Assembly: GCF_013184495.1 (NCBI RefSeq)
Contig: NZ_JAAOIY010000002.1
Location: 186,001-250,000 of the forward strand
Direction: 5' to 3'
Length of the DNA stretch: 64,000 nucleotides
From: Sporosarcina jiandibaonis
GTDB lineage: Bacteria > Bacillota > Bacilli > Bacillales_A > Planococcaceae
The notes beneath the pieces were generated by a model. The model saw only the letters and a list, made by a program, of their open reading frames with translations, did not search any database and was not told the DNA's origin. Each line of letters starts with the position of its first letter. Position 1 is the stretch's first letter. Of this stretch, positions 35,506 to 43,896 are shown in pieces. The position numbers were made by a program, and so were the translations under genes.

Positions 35506-36371
35506 TGACGACGATAAAGAGTAATGATCTGACCTATGATTTCAAAAAGAAGACGAGCGCTGGAAAAATAAAAATTAAAGTTTGGGGAAAGTCGCAGATT
35601 GTCATGTTGCTTACATTTCTATCACTTTTTATATTAACGGTTTATGGATTTTGGACCTTCGACTTAAAAGGGATATCTCTAATAGAAGCGACAAACGAAA
35701 CGTTATATAATTTGAAAGTGATGTTTTTGCAACCCTCTTTTAGTCATTTTACTTTGTTGGATGCGGTTGGCCAAATAGGCATAACATTGGGACTTGGCTT
35801 TCTTTCGACATTGTTGGGGGTAATCCTCTCTTTGTTTCTTGCATTATTTGCTGCAAAAAATTTATCGACAAAGACGGTTTCGAACGCGATTATTGTCGTT
35901 GTGACTTTTATACGTGCTGTACCGACTGTGTTGTGGGTATTGATTCTTGCGATTGCGGCAGGACTTGGAAGCGAAGCGGTCATACTAGGAATGGTCTTGC
36001 ATTCGGTTGCATTTTTGGTGAAAGCCTTCTCTGAATCGTTTGAGGAAGTAGACGAGGGAATAATCGAAGCATTGCGTGCAAGCGGAGCAAATTGGTGGCA
36101 TATTGTGACGCATGCTGTCATCCCTACAACTGCAAGTTCCTTATTATCCTGGTCATTTTTACGCTTTGAAACGAATTTTACAGTTGCGGTAGCAATGGGT
36201 GCTGCAGCGGGTGCTGGTGGCATCGGTTTTGAATTGTTAATGGCTTCCGGTTTCTATTTCGATCTACGTGAAGTTGGGTTTATTACGTACTTTATACTAG
36301 TAATCGCAATCGGTCTCGAGCTATTCTCCACGCAATTAAAGAAACGGTTTTTGACAAACGCTTCTGCTTAA
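35505..36371 (+). CDS. phnE: phosphonate ABC transporter permease, second copy
   Basis: 288 residues. N-terminal cytoplasmic segment, one helix (MLLTFLSLFILTVYGFW), then the permease core with coupling loop EGIIEALRASGANWWHIVTHAVIPTTASSLLSW and GAAAGAGGIGFELL. Longer than the first copy at the N-terminus. Translationally coupled to it by an ATGA-like overlap (TAATG). Last gene of the phn operon; a terminator follows. Confidence 0.92.
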   Translation: MTTIKSNDLTYDFKKKTSAGKIKIKVWGKSQIVMLLTFLSLFILTVYGFWTFDLKGISLIEATNETLYNLKVMFLQPSFSHFTLLDAVGQIGITLGLGFLSTLLGVILSLFLALFAAKNLSTKTVSNAIIVVVTFIRAVPTVLWVLILAIAAGLGSEAVILGMVLHSVAFLVKAFSESFEEVDEGIIEALRASGANWWHIVTHAVIPTTASSLLSWSFLRFETNFTVAVAMGAAAGAGGIGFELLMASGFYFDLREVGFITYFILVIAIGLELFSTQLKKRFLTNASA

Positions 36372-36403
36372 TGTTAATTCAGTTGAAGAGAATGATTCAT
36401 AAA

Positions 36404-36441
36404 AGAGGCCGCTCCCGCAACTTAAGCGTTGAAGCGGCTTA
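36404..36441. terminator. terminator between phn and thi operons
   Basis: GCCGCT (36408-36413) pairs with AGCGGC (36433-36438), with extra pairing of the inner GCAACTTAAGCGTTG arms. On the minus strand it is followed by CTCTTTT. Probably serves both convergent operons. Confidence 0.7.
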
Positions 36442-36447
36442 TTGATA

Positions 36448-36945
36448 TTACTCTAGCGTTCCAAGTTTTCTCCCGATCTGTGTATGTTGTAATCGTGAAG
36501 CGAGTAACAATCCTAACGCTGCTCCACTGAAACTAGAAACGAGAAACGGCGGGACGAAGAAAAAGGTCGTGACCGTCGTACCCATCAAGATTTTTGCGTA
36601 CGGAACCGCAAACAATGGGGCGATGAAGCCCGTCCCGATTACCTCGCCAATCCCGGCAAACGCGGTCTTTCCGAACCGCTTGTACATCACCCCCGCCAGA
36701 TAAGCGCCAATCATGCCGCCCGGAAATGCAAGAAGCGATCCCGTCCCGGTTAACAAGCGAACGAGCCCCGTCACAAATGCAATCGTAAGTGCAGGAATCG
36801 GTCCGAGCATAATCGCAGCCAGCACATTGACAGCATGTTGAATTGGGTAAGCCCGCGCGATACCCGCGGGGAATGAAACAAATGCTGATCCAGCGACAGC
36901 TATCGCTACAAACATCGTCATAATCGCTATTTTTCGTGTACTCAT
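36448..36945 (-). CDS. thiW: ThiW, ECF S component for the thiazole precursor
   Basis: 165 residues with about five membrane helices. The ThiW family is recognised from the N-terminus MSTRKIAIMTMFVAIAVAGS with FVSFPAGIARAYPIQHAVNVLAAIMLGP and LTGTGSLLAFPGGMIGAYLAG. It imports the hydroxyethylthiazole moiety with a shared energising module. It overlaps thiM by four bases (ATGA) and lies under the same TPP riboswitch, joining uptake with phosphorylation by ThiM. Confidence 0.9.
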   Translation of the reverse strand: MSTRKIAIMTMFVAIAVAGSAFVSFPAGIARAYPIQHAVNVLAAIMLGPIPALTIAFVTGLVRLLTGTGSLLAFPGGMIGAYLAGVMYKRFGKTAFAGIGEVIGTGFIAPLFAVPYAKILMGTTVTTFFFVPPFLVSSFSGAALGLLLASRLQHTQIGRKLGTLE

Positions 36946-37715
36946 TTTTCAATATCCTCCTCTGAATAAAGCGCGTTCAAGAAATGGACGGCAAAATCGC
37001 CAGGTCCTTCAGCAAGTTCCGCGGCTTTTTCACCGGCGCGTTTATAAAAAGTCAATGCAGTAGCGGCACCTTCCATTTTATTTTCTCGGGCGACCGCCAA
37101 AAAGGCACCGACGACACTGCTTAATAAGCATCCAACGCCAGTGACGCGTGTCATAAGCGGATGACCGCCTGTTATTTTGATGATTTCAATACCATCTGTC
37201 AAGATATCGACTGTTCCAGAGACGGCAACGACGCAATTATGTTTACGCGCGACATCTTTCGCAATATCCTCGATATCGGCATCGCCTTCACCCGCGTCCA
37301 CTCCTTTTGCTTGCCAAACACCCCCCGCAATCGCTGCCAATTCGCCTGCATTGCATCGAATAAGCGTTATATCGACTTCATTCAAAATTTGTCGAACGCA
37401 GTCTTTTCGGAAAGAAGTAGCCCCGGCACCAACTGGATCAAGTACGACAGGAGAGCCGTTTTTTGTGGCGCTTTTTCCAGCCAGAATCATTGCTTCCACG
37501 GTATCCCGTTTTAACGTTCCGATATTTAATACGGTCGCAGACGACACTGCCGCAATTTCCGCAGCTTCTTCAATTGCATCCGCCATCACCGGTGATGCGC
37601 CGAGCGCAAGTAAGCCGTTCGCTTGGAAATTCGCGACCACGATATTTGTGATGCAGTGAATTAGTGGCTGCTCCGCACGTAGTTTTGTTAAGAGATTTTC
37701 GGTTTGATTCTTCAA
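36942..37715 (-). CDS. thiM: hydroxyethylthiazole kinase
   Basis: 257 residues. Phosphorylates 4-methyl-5-(2-hydroxyethyl)thiazole for thiamine salvage. Conserved: PLIHCITNIVVANFQANGLLALGASPVMADA, VLNIGTL, VVLDPVGAGAT, and the kinase motif MTRVTGVGCLLSSVVGAF with the catalytic Cys. A TTG start at 37715 with AAGGCGGG upstream is preferred; the ATG at 37736 lacks a ribosome site, and the region further upstream is the riboswitch terminator. Confidence 0.93.
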   Translation of the reverse strand: MKNQTENLLTKLRAEQPLIHCITNIVVANFQANGLLALGASPVMADAIEEAAEIAAVSSATVLNIGTLKRDTVEAMILAGKSATKNGSPVVLDPVGAGATSFRKDCVRQILNEVDITLIRCNAGELAAIAGGVWQAKGVDAGEGDADIEDIAKDVARKHNCVVAVSGTVDILTDGIEIIKITGGHPLMTRVTGVGCLLSSVVGAFLAVARENKMEGAATALTFYKRAGEKAAELAEGPGDFAVHFLNALYSEEDIEK

Positions 37716-37746
37716 TTGATTCCCGCCTTCACTCATTTTTGGAATT

Positions 37747-37781
37747 GAAAAAGCCGCCTCCTGATAGTCGGGAAGCGGCCT
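37747..37781 (-). terminator. riboswitch-controlled terminator of thiMW leader
   Basis: On the minus strand AGGCCGCTTCC pairs with GGAGGCGGCT around CGACTATCA, followed by TTTTTC. Placed between the TPP aptamer and thiM, it should form when TPP is bound. Confidence 0.85.
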
Positions 37782-37816
37782 GCGGTTTCGAATTAAAAAC
37801 GTGATAATATGCAGTC

Positions 37817-37909
37817 CCACTTCCCTCCGCTGGCATGAACCAGATCAGGTAATAAGAGTCCGCATATCCATATGCATCTCAGTCTTTAAAAAAGACACCC
37901 CTAGTGGCA
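37817..37909 (-). promoter_or_regulatory. TPP riboswitch of thiMW
   Basis: On the minus strand the THI element is complete: CTAGGGGTGTC, the CTGAGATG pyrimidine-sensor segment, ACTCTTATTACCTGATCTGG, and TTCATGCCAGCGGAGGGAAG near the end. A terminator follows before thiM, so high TPP should stop transcription. Confidence 0.95.
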
Positions 37910-38098
37910 AAATCATTCAATTAGTTTTCACAACTACTATATCATAGATTAATAAAAAGTGAAAAAGGGTTTGCAAATTTAGAAGTCGAATACCAAGAGA
38001 ATATATTTCATAATCCTAAAAGTCTAAAACACGTCACAATATCCATTTCGGATTTTCGTTCAAGTATGTTATAGTGGAATCAAAGCTGAATAGTTTGA

Positions 38099-38193
38099 TA
38101 ACCACTAGGGGTGCCTAATATAGGCTGAGACGTGCGAGTATGCGCGGACCCTTGGAACCTGATTCGGATTATACCGACGTAGGAAAGTGGGCA
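38099..38193 (+). promoter_or_regulatory. TPP riboswitch of thiDE
   Basis: A second THI element on the plus strand: CTAGGGGTGCC, GGCTGAGA, ACCCTTGGAACCTGATTCGG and CGACGTAGGAAAGTGGG. It faces away from the first element; the 190 bases between them hold the two promoters and nothing else I recognise. Confidence 0.95.
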
Positions 38194-38215
38194 TCCGCGC
38201 CTTTTGTTTTCATGG

Positions 38216-38251
38216 TTGCCGCTTCCTATCGTCTTCAGGGGCGGCTTTTTA
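38216..38251 (+). terminator. riboswitch-controlled terminator of thiDE leader
   Basis: GCCGCTTCCT pairs with an AGGGGCGGC arm (near 38236-38246), followed by TTTTT, 25 bases ahead of thiD. Confidence 0.85.
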
Positions 38252-38276
38252 ACTTTAATAAAGGGCGTGTTTCTAT

Positions 38277-39113
38277 ATGGTGAATGTAGCAATGACAATC
38301 GCGGGTTCGGATAGTGGCGGTGGCGCTGGAATTCAAGCGGACATCAAGACTTTTCAAGAACTTGGCGTGTTCGGCACATCAGCAATAACAGCCATCACGG
38401 TGCAAAATACACACGGCGTGACGGCGGTTCAAGCAATAGAACCAAAGATTATATCTGAACAAATTAAAGCAGTTACAGATGATTTTACAGTGAAAGCTAT
38501 AAAAACAGGCATGTTGTTTTCAGCAGAGATTATACATGCAGTTGCTGAATCGATACGTGAAAAAGGGATTCCGCTCGTTATCGATCCAGTCATGATTGCC
38601 AAAGGCGGAGCTTCCTTGCTTCATGATGAAGCGGTTGAGGCATTGAAGTCCGTACTTCTACCGTTGGCGACGATTGTAACGCCGAATATCCCGGAAGCTG
38701 AAATCTTGACGGGGTTGACCATCGAAACGGATAAAGACATAGAAGAGGCGGCCAAGCATATACTAGCCTTAGGCGCGAAGGCTGTCGTCATCAAGGGCGG
38801 CCATCGCCGTAATGCATCTTTTGCTGAAGATGTGTTCATGTCGGAAATAGGCAATAAGTTTTCAGTTCGCTCTTCTTGGGTAAATACTAAAGACACGCAT
38901 GGAACGGGATGCACATACGCAGCTGCTTTAACGGCATTTCTAGCGAATGGAGAAAAACTCGAAGATGCGGTCGTTTCTGCAAAGCATTTTATCCATGCGG
39001 CAATTGAAGATGGTCTGACTATCGGCGGCGGTCATGGGCCAACGAATCATTGGGCGTATGGCCGTCGCATGAAAAACAAGAAACATATAGAAGGGGTTGC
39101 GATTATTGGATAA
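38277..39113 (+). CDS. thiD: hydroxymethylpyrimidine (phosphate) kinase
   Basis: 278 residues of the ribokinase-like ThiD family. Phosphorylates HMP and HMP-P. Conserved: AMTIAGSDSGGGAGIQADIKTF, the anion-hole stretch DTHGTGCTYAAALTAFLA with the catalytic Asp region, VIDPVMIAKGG and VTPNIPEAEIL. AAGGGCG ribosome site, under a TPP riboswitch. Overlaps thiE by eight bases. The late FIHAAIEDGLTIGGGHGPTNHW is standard for ThiD. Confidence 0.94.
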   Translation: MVNVAMTIAGSDSGGGAGIQADIKTFQELGVFGTSAITAITVQNTHGVTAVQAIEPKIISEQIKAVTDDFTVKAIKTGMLFSAEIIHAVAESIREKGIPLVIDPVMIAKGGASLLHDEAVEALKSVLLPLATIVTPNIPEAEILTGLTIETDKDIEEAAKHILALGAKAVVIKGGHRRNASFAEDVFMSEIGNKFSVRSSWVNTKDTHGTGCTYAAALTAFLANGEKLEDAVVSAKHFIHAAIEDGLTIGGGHGPTNHWAYGRRMKNKKHIEGVAIIG

Positions 39114-39765
39114 AAGCAAACTACAATTATACTTTATAATGGGAACACCAAACATAGGCGATAGAGATCCGCTAACTGTACTCGAAGGGGCGTTAAAAGG
39201 CGGCATAACCGCTTTCCAACTCCGTGAAAAAGGAGAGGGCGCGCTCGTCGGTGCTGAATTGAAAGAGTTAGCCGCGAAATGTAAAGCGCTTTGTGATGAA
39301 TACAAGGTGCCATTCATTATCAATGACGATGTGGATTTAGCGCTCGAAATAGATGCGGACGGCGTTCATATCGGACAGGAAGACGGGGTCGTTTCAGAAG
39401 TGCGTTCAAAAATCGGCCCAGACAAAATTCTCGGTGTTTCAACACATTCGGTGAATGAAGCATTAACCGCATCAGACGCAGGAGCGAATTATGTCGGCGT
39501 CGGTCCATTATTTGAAACTGATTCGAAAGAAAATGCCGGAGCTGCAGTAGGACCGGAACTTGTTAAAGAAATCGTCTCGCATCTTCCTGGCTTGTGCATC
39601 GTGGGAATCGGCGGTATCACTGAGGGGAAAGCGAGCAAGGTCATCCATGCAGGTGCATCTGGAGTTGCAGTCATTTCAGCGATTGCAAAAGCTGAAAATA
39701 CGGAAGAAGCGACACGAAATATCAAAGGCCGCGTCACGCTTGCACTAACCGGTGTCGAAATGTAA
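39106..39765 (+). CDS. thiE: thiamine-phosphate synthase
   Basis: 219 residues, TIM-barrel. Joins HMP-PP and thiazole phosphate. Motifs: LYFIMGTPN, AFQLREKG, FIINDDVDLALEIDADGVHIGQED, YVGVGPLFETDSKENAG and the phosphate-binding GIGGITEGKA and GVAVISAI. TTG 39106 lies nine bases after AAGGGG and is chosen over TTG 39097. With ThiM, ThiW and ThiD this gives a salvage-capable thiamine branch. Confidence 0.93.
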   Translation: MDKSKLQLYFIMGTPNIGDRDPLTVLEGALKGGITAFQLREKGEGALVGAELKELAAKCKALCDEYKVPFIINDDVDLALEIDADGVHIGQEDGVVSEVRSKIGPDKILGVSTHSVNEALTASDAGANYVGVGPLFETDSKENAGAAVGPELVKEIVSHLPGLCIVGIGGITEGKASKVIHAGASGVAVISAIAKAENTEEATRNIKGRVTLALTGVEM

Positions 39766-39794
39766 GTAAAGACGTATAGCACACTATAAAATAC

Positions 39795-39828
39795 GCCACA
39801 CTTTCTTTTAGAGGGAGTGTGGCTTTTT
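39795..39828 (+). terminator. thiDE terminator overlapping the start region of the next gene
   Basis: GCCACACT (39795-39802) pairs with AGTGTGGC (39816-39823), followed by TTTTT. The loop and right arm contain the GAGGG that would be the ribosome site of the DUF3238 gene and an in-frame GTG (39819). Confidence 0.8.
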
Positions 39829-39830
39829 GT

Positions 39831-41033
39831 ATGGACAATAAAATCCTTTTCGAAGTGGAAACCGTAACGCATAAGCATGACGTAATCGCATTCGCATGGA
39901 AGGATATCGGTGGAGTTTATCAGGTTTATCGTGATGAGGAACTTCTCTATGAAGGGACTGTCGCGGAATTTTCAGACGGTGATTTTAAACATGCGAAAAT
40001 GTATAATTATTCGATTGAACGGCTTATCAATGATGAAGTTGTAGACGTCATTGCACTTCAAACCTCGGCATTTGCAGAGGAGCGAAATGCTGAAAATCCG
40101 CTTCAGTTCCTGGTCATGACGACCATCGTCGCAAAGACGCAAATTGCCTTGTCATGGGAAGAAATTAAAGATGTCGATACTTATGAAATTTATCGTAACG
40201 GCATTTATATGCAGACAGTGAAAGGGAATCGCTATATTGACCGCGACTTCTCATTAGATGAACAATATACATATCGAATTCATTCAAAACGACCGTTAAA
40301 AAAATCTGAAGAGCGAATGAGCCGAAGTAAATCGCTATTATCCAATGTGTTCGAGAGATTCGATAAAAATTCTGCCAGCGCAGAACCGGCTATAGAACGT
40401 TATACCGTGTCGAAGTTGATTGCGGAGCCGAGGAATTTGTTAGTCCCTGTCTTAAAAAGGAAACATCGAAAAAATGTGGACTATTGGAAATTTCGCTACG
40501 CTACATTTTTACAGGAAGATTTTGTCGTCAATCCAAATCCATTGTCGAAAAATCATATTTTTAAAGGTGACGGCAGAGGTTTTCATCCTGAAAGTGAAAA
40601 ATATCGTACATGTGTCAATGTGAATCTCGATTATCCTAATCACCAATCAATGACGTTCACGAAAGATATTGGACGCACGATTGCTTATGATCGTGTCGGA
40701 AATCTTCGTGGAGACGCTGTCGCATCAGACGAAGGTATCGTGTTGGAAAAAAGTGAACATCAACCGGGAGAAGTCGGTTTTTTATTGACGCATGCTGTTG
40801 GCAATCCGCTCGTTACGGCGCCTACTATTGACTATGAAGTGCGAGCTGTCTTTAGGCGCGACGGAACATTCGATATGACGGGTTTTCATGATCAAGCGCC
40901 CCATCACGAAATCTATCTCTCTCGCGGGGAAGGTAGTGGGTGGCGCACCATCCATTTAAGCAAGAGTAAGGGACTTGCTTGGATGTCCGGCGTCATCGCA
41001 TGGCAATATTGGCGATTTTCAAATTTCGAATGA
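39831..41033 (+). CDS. DUF3238 protein with two fibronectin-III-like repeats
   Basis: About 400 residues, no signal peptide. The first 180 residues contain two related beta-sandwich-like repeats (FEVETVTHKHDVIAFAWKDIGGVYQVYRDEELLYEG and ALSWEEIKDVDTYEIYRNGIYMQTV), of fibronectin-III type. The C-terminal half is DUF3238: FKGDGRGFHPESEKYRTCVNV and YEVRAVFRRDGTFDMTGFHDQAPHHEIYL. The start is uncertain: ATG 39831 or GTG 39819, the latter lying inside the preceding terminator stem. Function of the family unknown. Confidence 0.75.
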   Translation: MDNKILFEVETVTHKHDVIAFAWKDIGGVYQVYRDEELLYEGTVAEFSDGDFKHAKMYNYSIERLINDEVVDVIALQTSAFAEERNAENPLQFLVMTTIVAKTQIALSWEEIKDVDTYEIYRNGIYMQTVKGNRYIDRDFSLDEQYTYRIHSKRPLKKSEERMSRSKSLLSNVFERFDKNSASAEPAIERYTVSKLIAEPRNLLVPVLKRKHRKNVDYWKFRYATFLQEDFVVNPNPLSKNHIFKGDGRGFHPESEKYRTCVNVNLDYPNHQSMTFTKDIGRTIAYDRVGNLRGDAVASDEGIVLEKSEHQPGEVGFLLTHAVGNPLVTAPTIDYEVRAVFRRDGTFDMTGFHDQAPHHEIYLSRGEGSGWRTIHLSKSKGLAWMSGVIAWQYWRFSNFE

Positions 41034-41138
41034 AACAACCTCTTTGACAATGTGAATCTGGTTTGATAACATTACCTTGAATTCGAGATAGTTTAATTTA
41101 AGCTATTCTGGGAAAAGAATTGGGAGGAGGAATGTGAC

Positions 41139-41744
41139 TTGAAGCATATTTTCAAACAAGGTAGCGATTCGTCGAAACCGGTTTTGTTATTACTGCATGG
41201 TACAGGCGGGACGGAACAAGATTTATTGCCGCTAGCTGAAATGATTGACCCCGAAGCTTCGGTATTAAGCGTACGGGGGAATGTGTCAGAAAATGGCATG
41301 CCGCGCTTTTTCCGTCGGTTAGCGGAAGGGGTATTTGATGAGGAAGATTTAGTTTTCCGCACGAAAGAACTGCATGAATTTCTTGATGAAGCTTCAAGAG
41401 AACACGGTTTTGATCGCTCGAATATTGTGGCGTTCGGTTATTCAAACGGTGCCAATATCGCAGCGAGTTTATTGTTCCACTATGACGATTCGTTAAAAGG
41501 CGCGAGTCTGCATCACCCGATGGTCCCGCTGCGCGGTATTCGGATGCCGAATCTTTCCGAGGTTCCAGTGTTTATCGCCGCGGGGAAAAATGATCCGATT
41601 TGTCCGGCTGCGGAGTCTGAAGAACTTGATGAGCTTTTAAGAGGTGCTGGCGCGAATACAACGGTACACTGGGAGATGAACGGGCATACGTTAACAGGAT
41701 CTGAAGTCGCTGTAGCAGCGGATTGGTACCGAAGCCAGTTCTAA
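41139..41744 (+). CDS. alpha/beta-hydrolase, MhqD-like
   Basis: 201 residues. An alpha/beta-hydrolase of the phospholipase/carboxylesterase group: LLLLHGTGGTEQDLLPLA near the oxyanion hole, nucleophile in VAFGYSNGANIAASLL, acid in AAGKNDPICP and His in MNGHTLT. It resembles B. subtilis MhqD (YodD), part of the MhqR quinone-response regulon. Start is TTG 41139 with GGAGGAGG. The next gene is a WrbA-type quinone reductase, supporting a role in quinone or electrophile stress. Confidence 0.8.
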   Translation: MKHIFKQGSDSSKPVLLLLHGTGGTEQDLLPLAEMIDPEASVLSVRGNVSENGMPRFFRRLAEGVFDEEDLVFRTKELHEFLDEASREHGFDRSNIVAFGYSNGANIAASLLFHYDDSLKGASLHHPMVPLRGIRMPNLSEVPVFIAAGKNDPICPAAESEELDELLRGAGANTTVHWEMNGHTLTGSEVAVAADWYRSQF

Positions 41745-41830
41745 ATCAAATTCCTTGCAGGAGCTGTGAATAAAAAATGGGTTACTTATATAGACTATTC
41801 GGGAATACAAGCACAAAGGAGATGGATAAT

Positions 41831-42451
41831 TTGTCAAACTTAAATACAGCAATCGTTTATTACAGTTCGGGTGGTACAAACTATCAACTTGCACGATGGG
41901 CAGAAGAAGCAGCGAGCCAAGCTGGTTCTGAAGTAAGAGTGTTGAAAGCGCCCGAGACAGCTCCACAAGCTGCAATCGATTCGAATGCAGGTTGGAAAGC
42001 TCACGTCGAGGCGACGAAAGACGTTCCGGAAGTGACGCCTGCAGATCTTGAATGGGCAGACGCCATTATTTTCAGCGTACCGACGCGTTTCGGAAATATG
42101 CCTGGACAAATGAAAAACTTCTTGGATACGACAGGCGGATCTTGGGCGCAAGGGAAGCTTGCGAATAAAGCGGTGAGTGCGATGTCATCCGCGCAAAATC
42201 CACACGGCGGACAAGAAGCGACAATTCTTTCTTTATATACGACGATTTACCACTGGGGCGCGATTGTAGCGGCACCGGGCTATACAGATCCAGTTGCTTT
42301 TGCGGCCGGCGGAAACCCGTATGGAACGAGTGTCACTGTTGGGCAAGACGGTAAAATCGCCGATGATGAAGCAGCAATTAAAGCCGCAGTTCAGCACCAA
42401 GCAAAGCGTACAGTTCAAGTTGCAAAAGCATTGAAACATTTAGAAGCATAA
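41831..42451 (+). CDS. wrbA: NAD(P)H:quinone oxidoreductase, WrbA type
   Basis: 206 residues of the flavodoxin-like WrbA family. FMN-binding loops: YYSSGGTNYQLARWAEEAA, PTRFGNMPGQMKNFLDTTGG and SSAQNPHGGQEATILSLYTTIYHWG. It reduces quinones by two electrons, avoiding semiquinone radicals. TTG 41831 is nine bases after AAAGGAG; ATG 41822 is too close. Follows the MhqD-like gene by 86 bases, in the same direction, and ends at a strong terminator. Confidence 0.9.
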   Translation: MSNLNTAIVYYSSGGTNYQLARWAEEAASQAGSEVRVLKAPETAPQAAIDSNAGWKAHVEATKDVPEVTPADLEWADAIIFSVPTRFGNMPGQMKNFLDTTGGSWAQGKLANKAVSAMSSAQNPHGGQEATILSLYTTIYHWGAIVAAPGYTDPVAFAAGGNPYGTSVTVGQDGKIADDEAAIKAAVQHQAKRTVQVAKALKHLEA

Positions 42452-42458
42452 TTACAGA

Positions 42459-42489
42459 AAATCGACTCTGATTGGAGTCGATTTTTTTG
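42459..42489 (+). terminator. terminator of wrbA
   Basis: AAAATCGACTC pairs with GAGTCGATTTTTTT around TGATTG. Confidence 0.9.
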
Positions 42490-42577
42490 TTGGCTATGTT
42501 GCTATACAATGTAGTGGACATTTTAAACTGTGCCTGCTAGTATGTATTACAAGATAGCGACAATGGAGGTGGAATGG

Positions 42578-42931
42578 ATGGCTTCATCGAGTCAGATGTT
42601 AAAAGGGGTTTTAGAAGGCTGTCTTCTTGCAGTCATCAGCAAAGGGGAAACATACGGGTACGAGATGATTGAGCGATTGGGGACATTCGGACTAACGATG
42701 GTCAGTGAAGGAAGCATCTATCCCGTGCTGCTTCGGATGCAAAAAGAAGGATTCGTGTCGACAGCGATGCGTCCATCTCCGAATGGCCCGAAACGGAAGT
42801 ATTATTGGCTGACTCCTGAAGGAAGAGCTGAGCTTGAAGGTTTTAAAGCTCGTTGGAAAGAGCTATCAACAGGTGTTGATTTGTTATTGGAAAGGGAGGG
42901 GGAGCATCATGAAGCTATCAAAGAGAAGTGA
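42578..42931 (+). CDS. PadR-family transcriptional regulator
   Basis: 117 residues. The PadR winged helix is clear: LKGVLEGCLLAVISKGETYGYEMIERLG, SEGSIYPVLLRMQKEGFVSTAM and PNGPKRKYYWLTPEGRAEL, followed by a short C-terminal helix. GGAGGTGG ribosome site fixes the start. It overlaps the following membrane-protein gene by 23 bases, the standard PadR/HAAS pairing in which the regulator controls its partner. Confidence 0.88.
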   Translation: MASSSQMLKGVLEGCLLAVISKGETYGYEMIERLGTFGLTMVSEGSIYPVLLRMQKEGFVSTAMRPSPNGPKRKYYWLTPEGRAELEGFKARWKELSTGVDLLLEREGEHHEAIKEK

Positions 42932-43679
42932 TGAGTTTGTCAAAAACGTTCGGATGTATTTATTCACATCGGGGAAAAATGAACAGGAAATTGTTGAAGT
43001 TACTGGGGAGTTGGAAGATCACCTCGCGGAACCTGAAAGTCGCGGGAAAAGTGTTGAGAGCATAACGGCTGGATCGCCGGCCGAGTACATGGAGTCATTG
43101 GAGAAAGAGATGACGAATGATTATGCCGCTTGGTTGAAATACGTGCCGTTTATTGGGCTTTTTATTGTAGCGTATTCGGTGATGGGAAGTGCGATAAACG
43201 GTGCGTTTGAAGTAAATATCATCCAGCTAATCGGGGTGCCGGTTGTTGCAATTGTTTCGCTTATTATTTATTGGGCATTGTTCAGAAACATGGCGAAAAA
43301 GGAATGGACTGGCAAGAAAAGTTTTTTTGCATCATTTTTCGCGGTCACTTCCGTCATGCTCTTGTTTTTCGTTGTGGCGCTTTCAAGCATGTTTTTTATC
43401 GAACCATTGTATGTAGCGTCGCCTAAGATGAACATCGTCATTGCGATTATTTGTGCTTTAATCTTTGTCCTCGGGGCAATTTGGTTAAAACAGTGGATTG
43501 CCATTGTGATTCCCATTTTATTATTCGGGCCACAGATAGCGTTTAGTTTTACGTCGTTTAATGATGAATGGAAAATAATTGTAAGTTGGATTATTTCGAT
43601 GGTGCTTATTTATGTGATGTTTGCTGTGCATCTGTTGATTCTGAAAAAGAAGGAATCGAAATTTGCTCAACGGTCATAA
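42909..43679 (+). CDS. HAAS-domain membrane protein paired with PadR
   Basis: 256 residues. The first 85 residues are a soluble helical HAAS-like domain (SDEFVKNVRMYLFTSGKNEQEIVEVTGELEDHLAEPESRGKSVESITAGSPAEYMESL), then five to six membrane helices from about residue 90. Such proteins occur directly after PadR regulators and may sense envelope stress. GGAGGGGGAG ribosome site at ATG 42909. The last ten bases of the gene (CGGTCATAAC at 43671) already belong to a 21-bp-phased repeat array that continues downstream. Confidence 0.75.
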   Translation: MKLSKRSDEFVKNVRMYLFTSGKNEQEIVEVTGELEDHLAEPESRGKSVESITAGSPAEYMESLEKEMTNDYAAWLKYVPFIGLFIVAYSVMGSAINGAFEVNIIQLIGVPVVAIVSLIIYWALFRNMAKKEWTGKKSFFASFFAVTSVMLLFFVVALSSMFFIEPLYVASPKMNIVIAIICALIFVLGAIWLKQWIAIVIPILLFGPQIAFSFTSFNDEWKIIVSWIISMVLIYVMFAVHLLILKKKESKFAQRS

Positions 43680-43826
43680 CGGGCCGAGTAACGGTATTAA
43701 ATATCGCGGTCGGTGCGATATGAGAATAAATGCTGGAGCACCGAGGGCAACCGGTCGCGCACCGAGAGCAACCCGCAACGCAACGAGAGCAATGGCCATC
43801 GCACCGAGAGCAATCGCCAGCCAACA
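43671..43826 (+). repeat. 21/29-bp-phased repeat array
   Basis: Cores (CGGNNATAA or CGAGAGCAA type) start at 43671, 43692, 43721, 43742, 43763, 43784 and 43805. Steps are 21, 29, 21, 21, 21, 21. The 21/29 phasing is the same as in the arrays at 57 and 61.8 kb, and the orientation matches the latter. It starts inside the 3' end of the HAAS gene. Confidence 0.75.
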
Positions 43827-43849
43827 AGTTACAAGCCAAATTCCCAATA

Positions 43850-43880
43850 AAAAAAGGAAAAGCCCGTGAGCTTTTCCTTT
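43850..43880. terminator. terminator of prsA
   Basis: AAAGGAAAAGC pairs with GCTTTTCCTTT; on the minus strand a further T run follows, fitting termination of prsA. Confidence 0.85.
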
Positions 43881-43896
43881 AAACGCTAACTTATTT

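Noticed and set aside
35744..36223. 159-codon minus-strand frame
   Set aside because: Shadow of the second phnE gene; its Ala/Thr-rich composition mirrors the membrane-protein codons.
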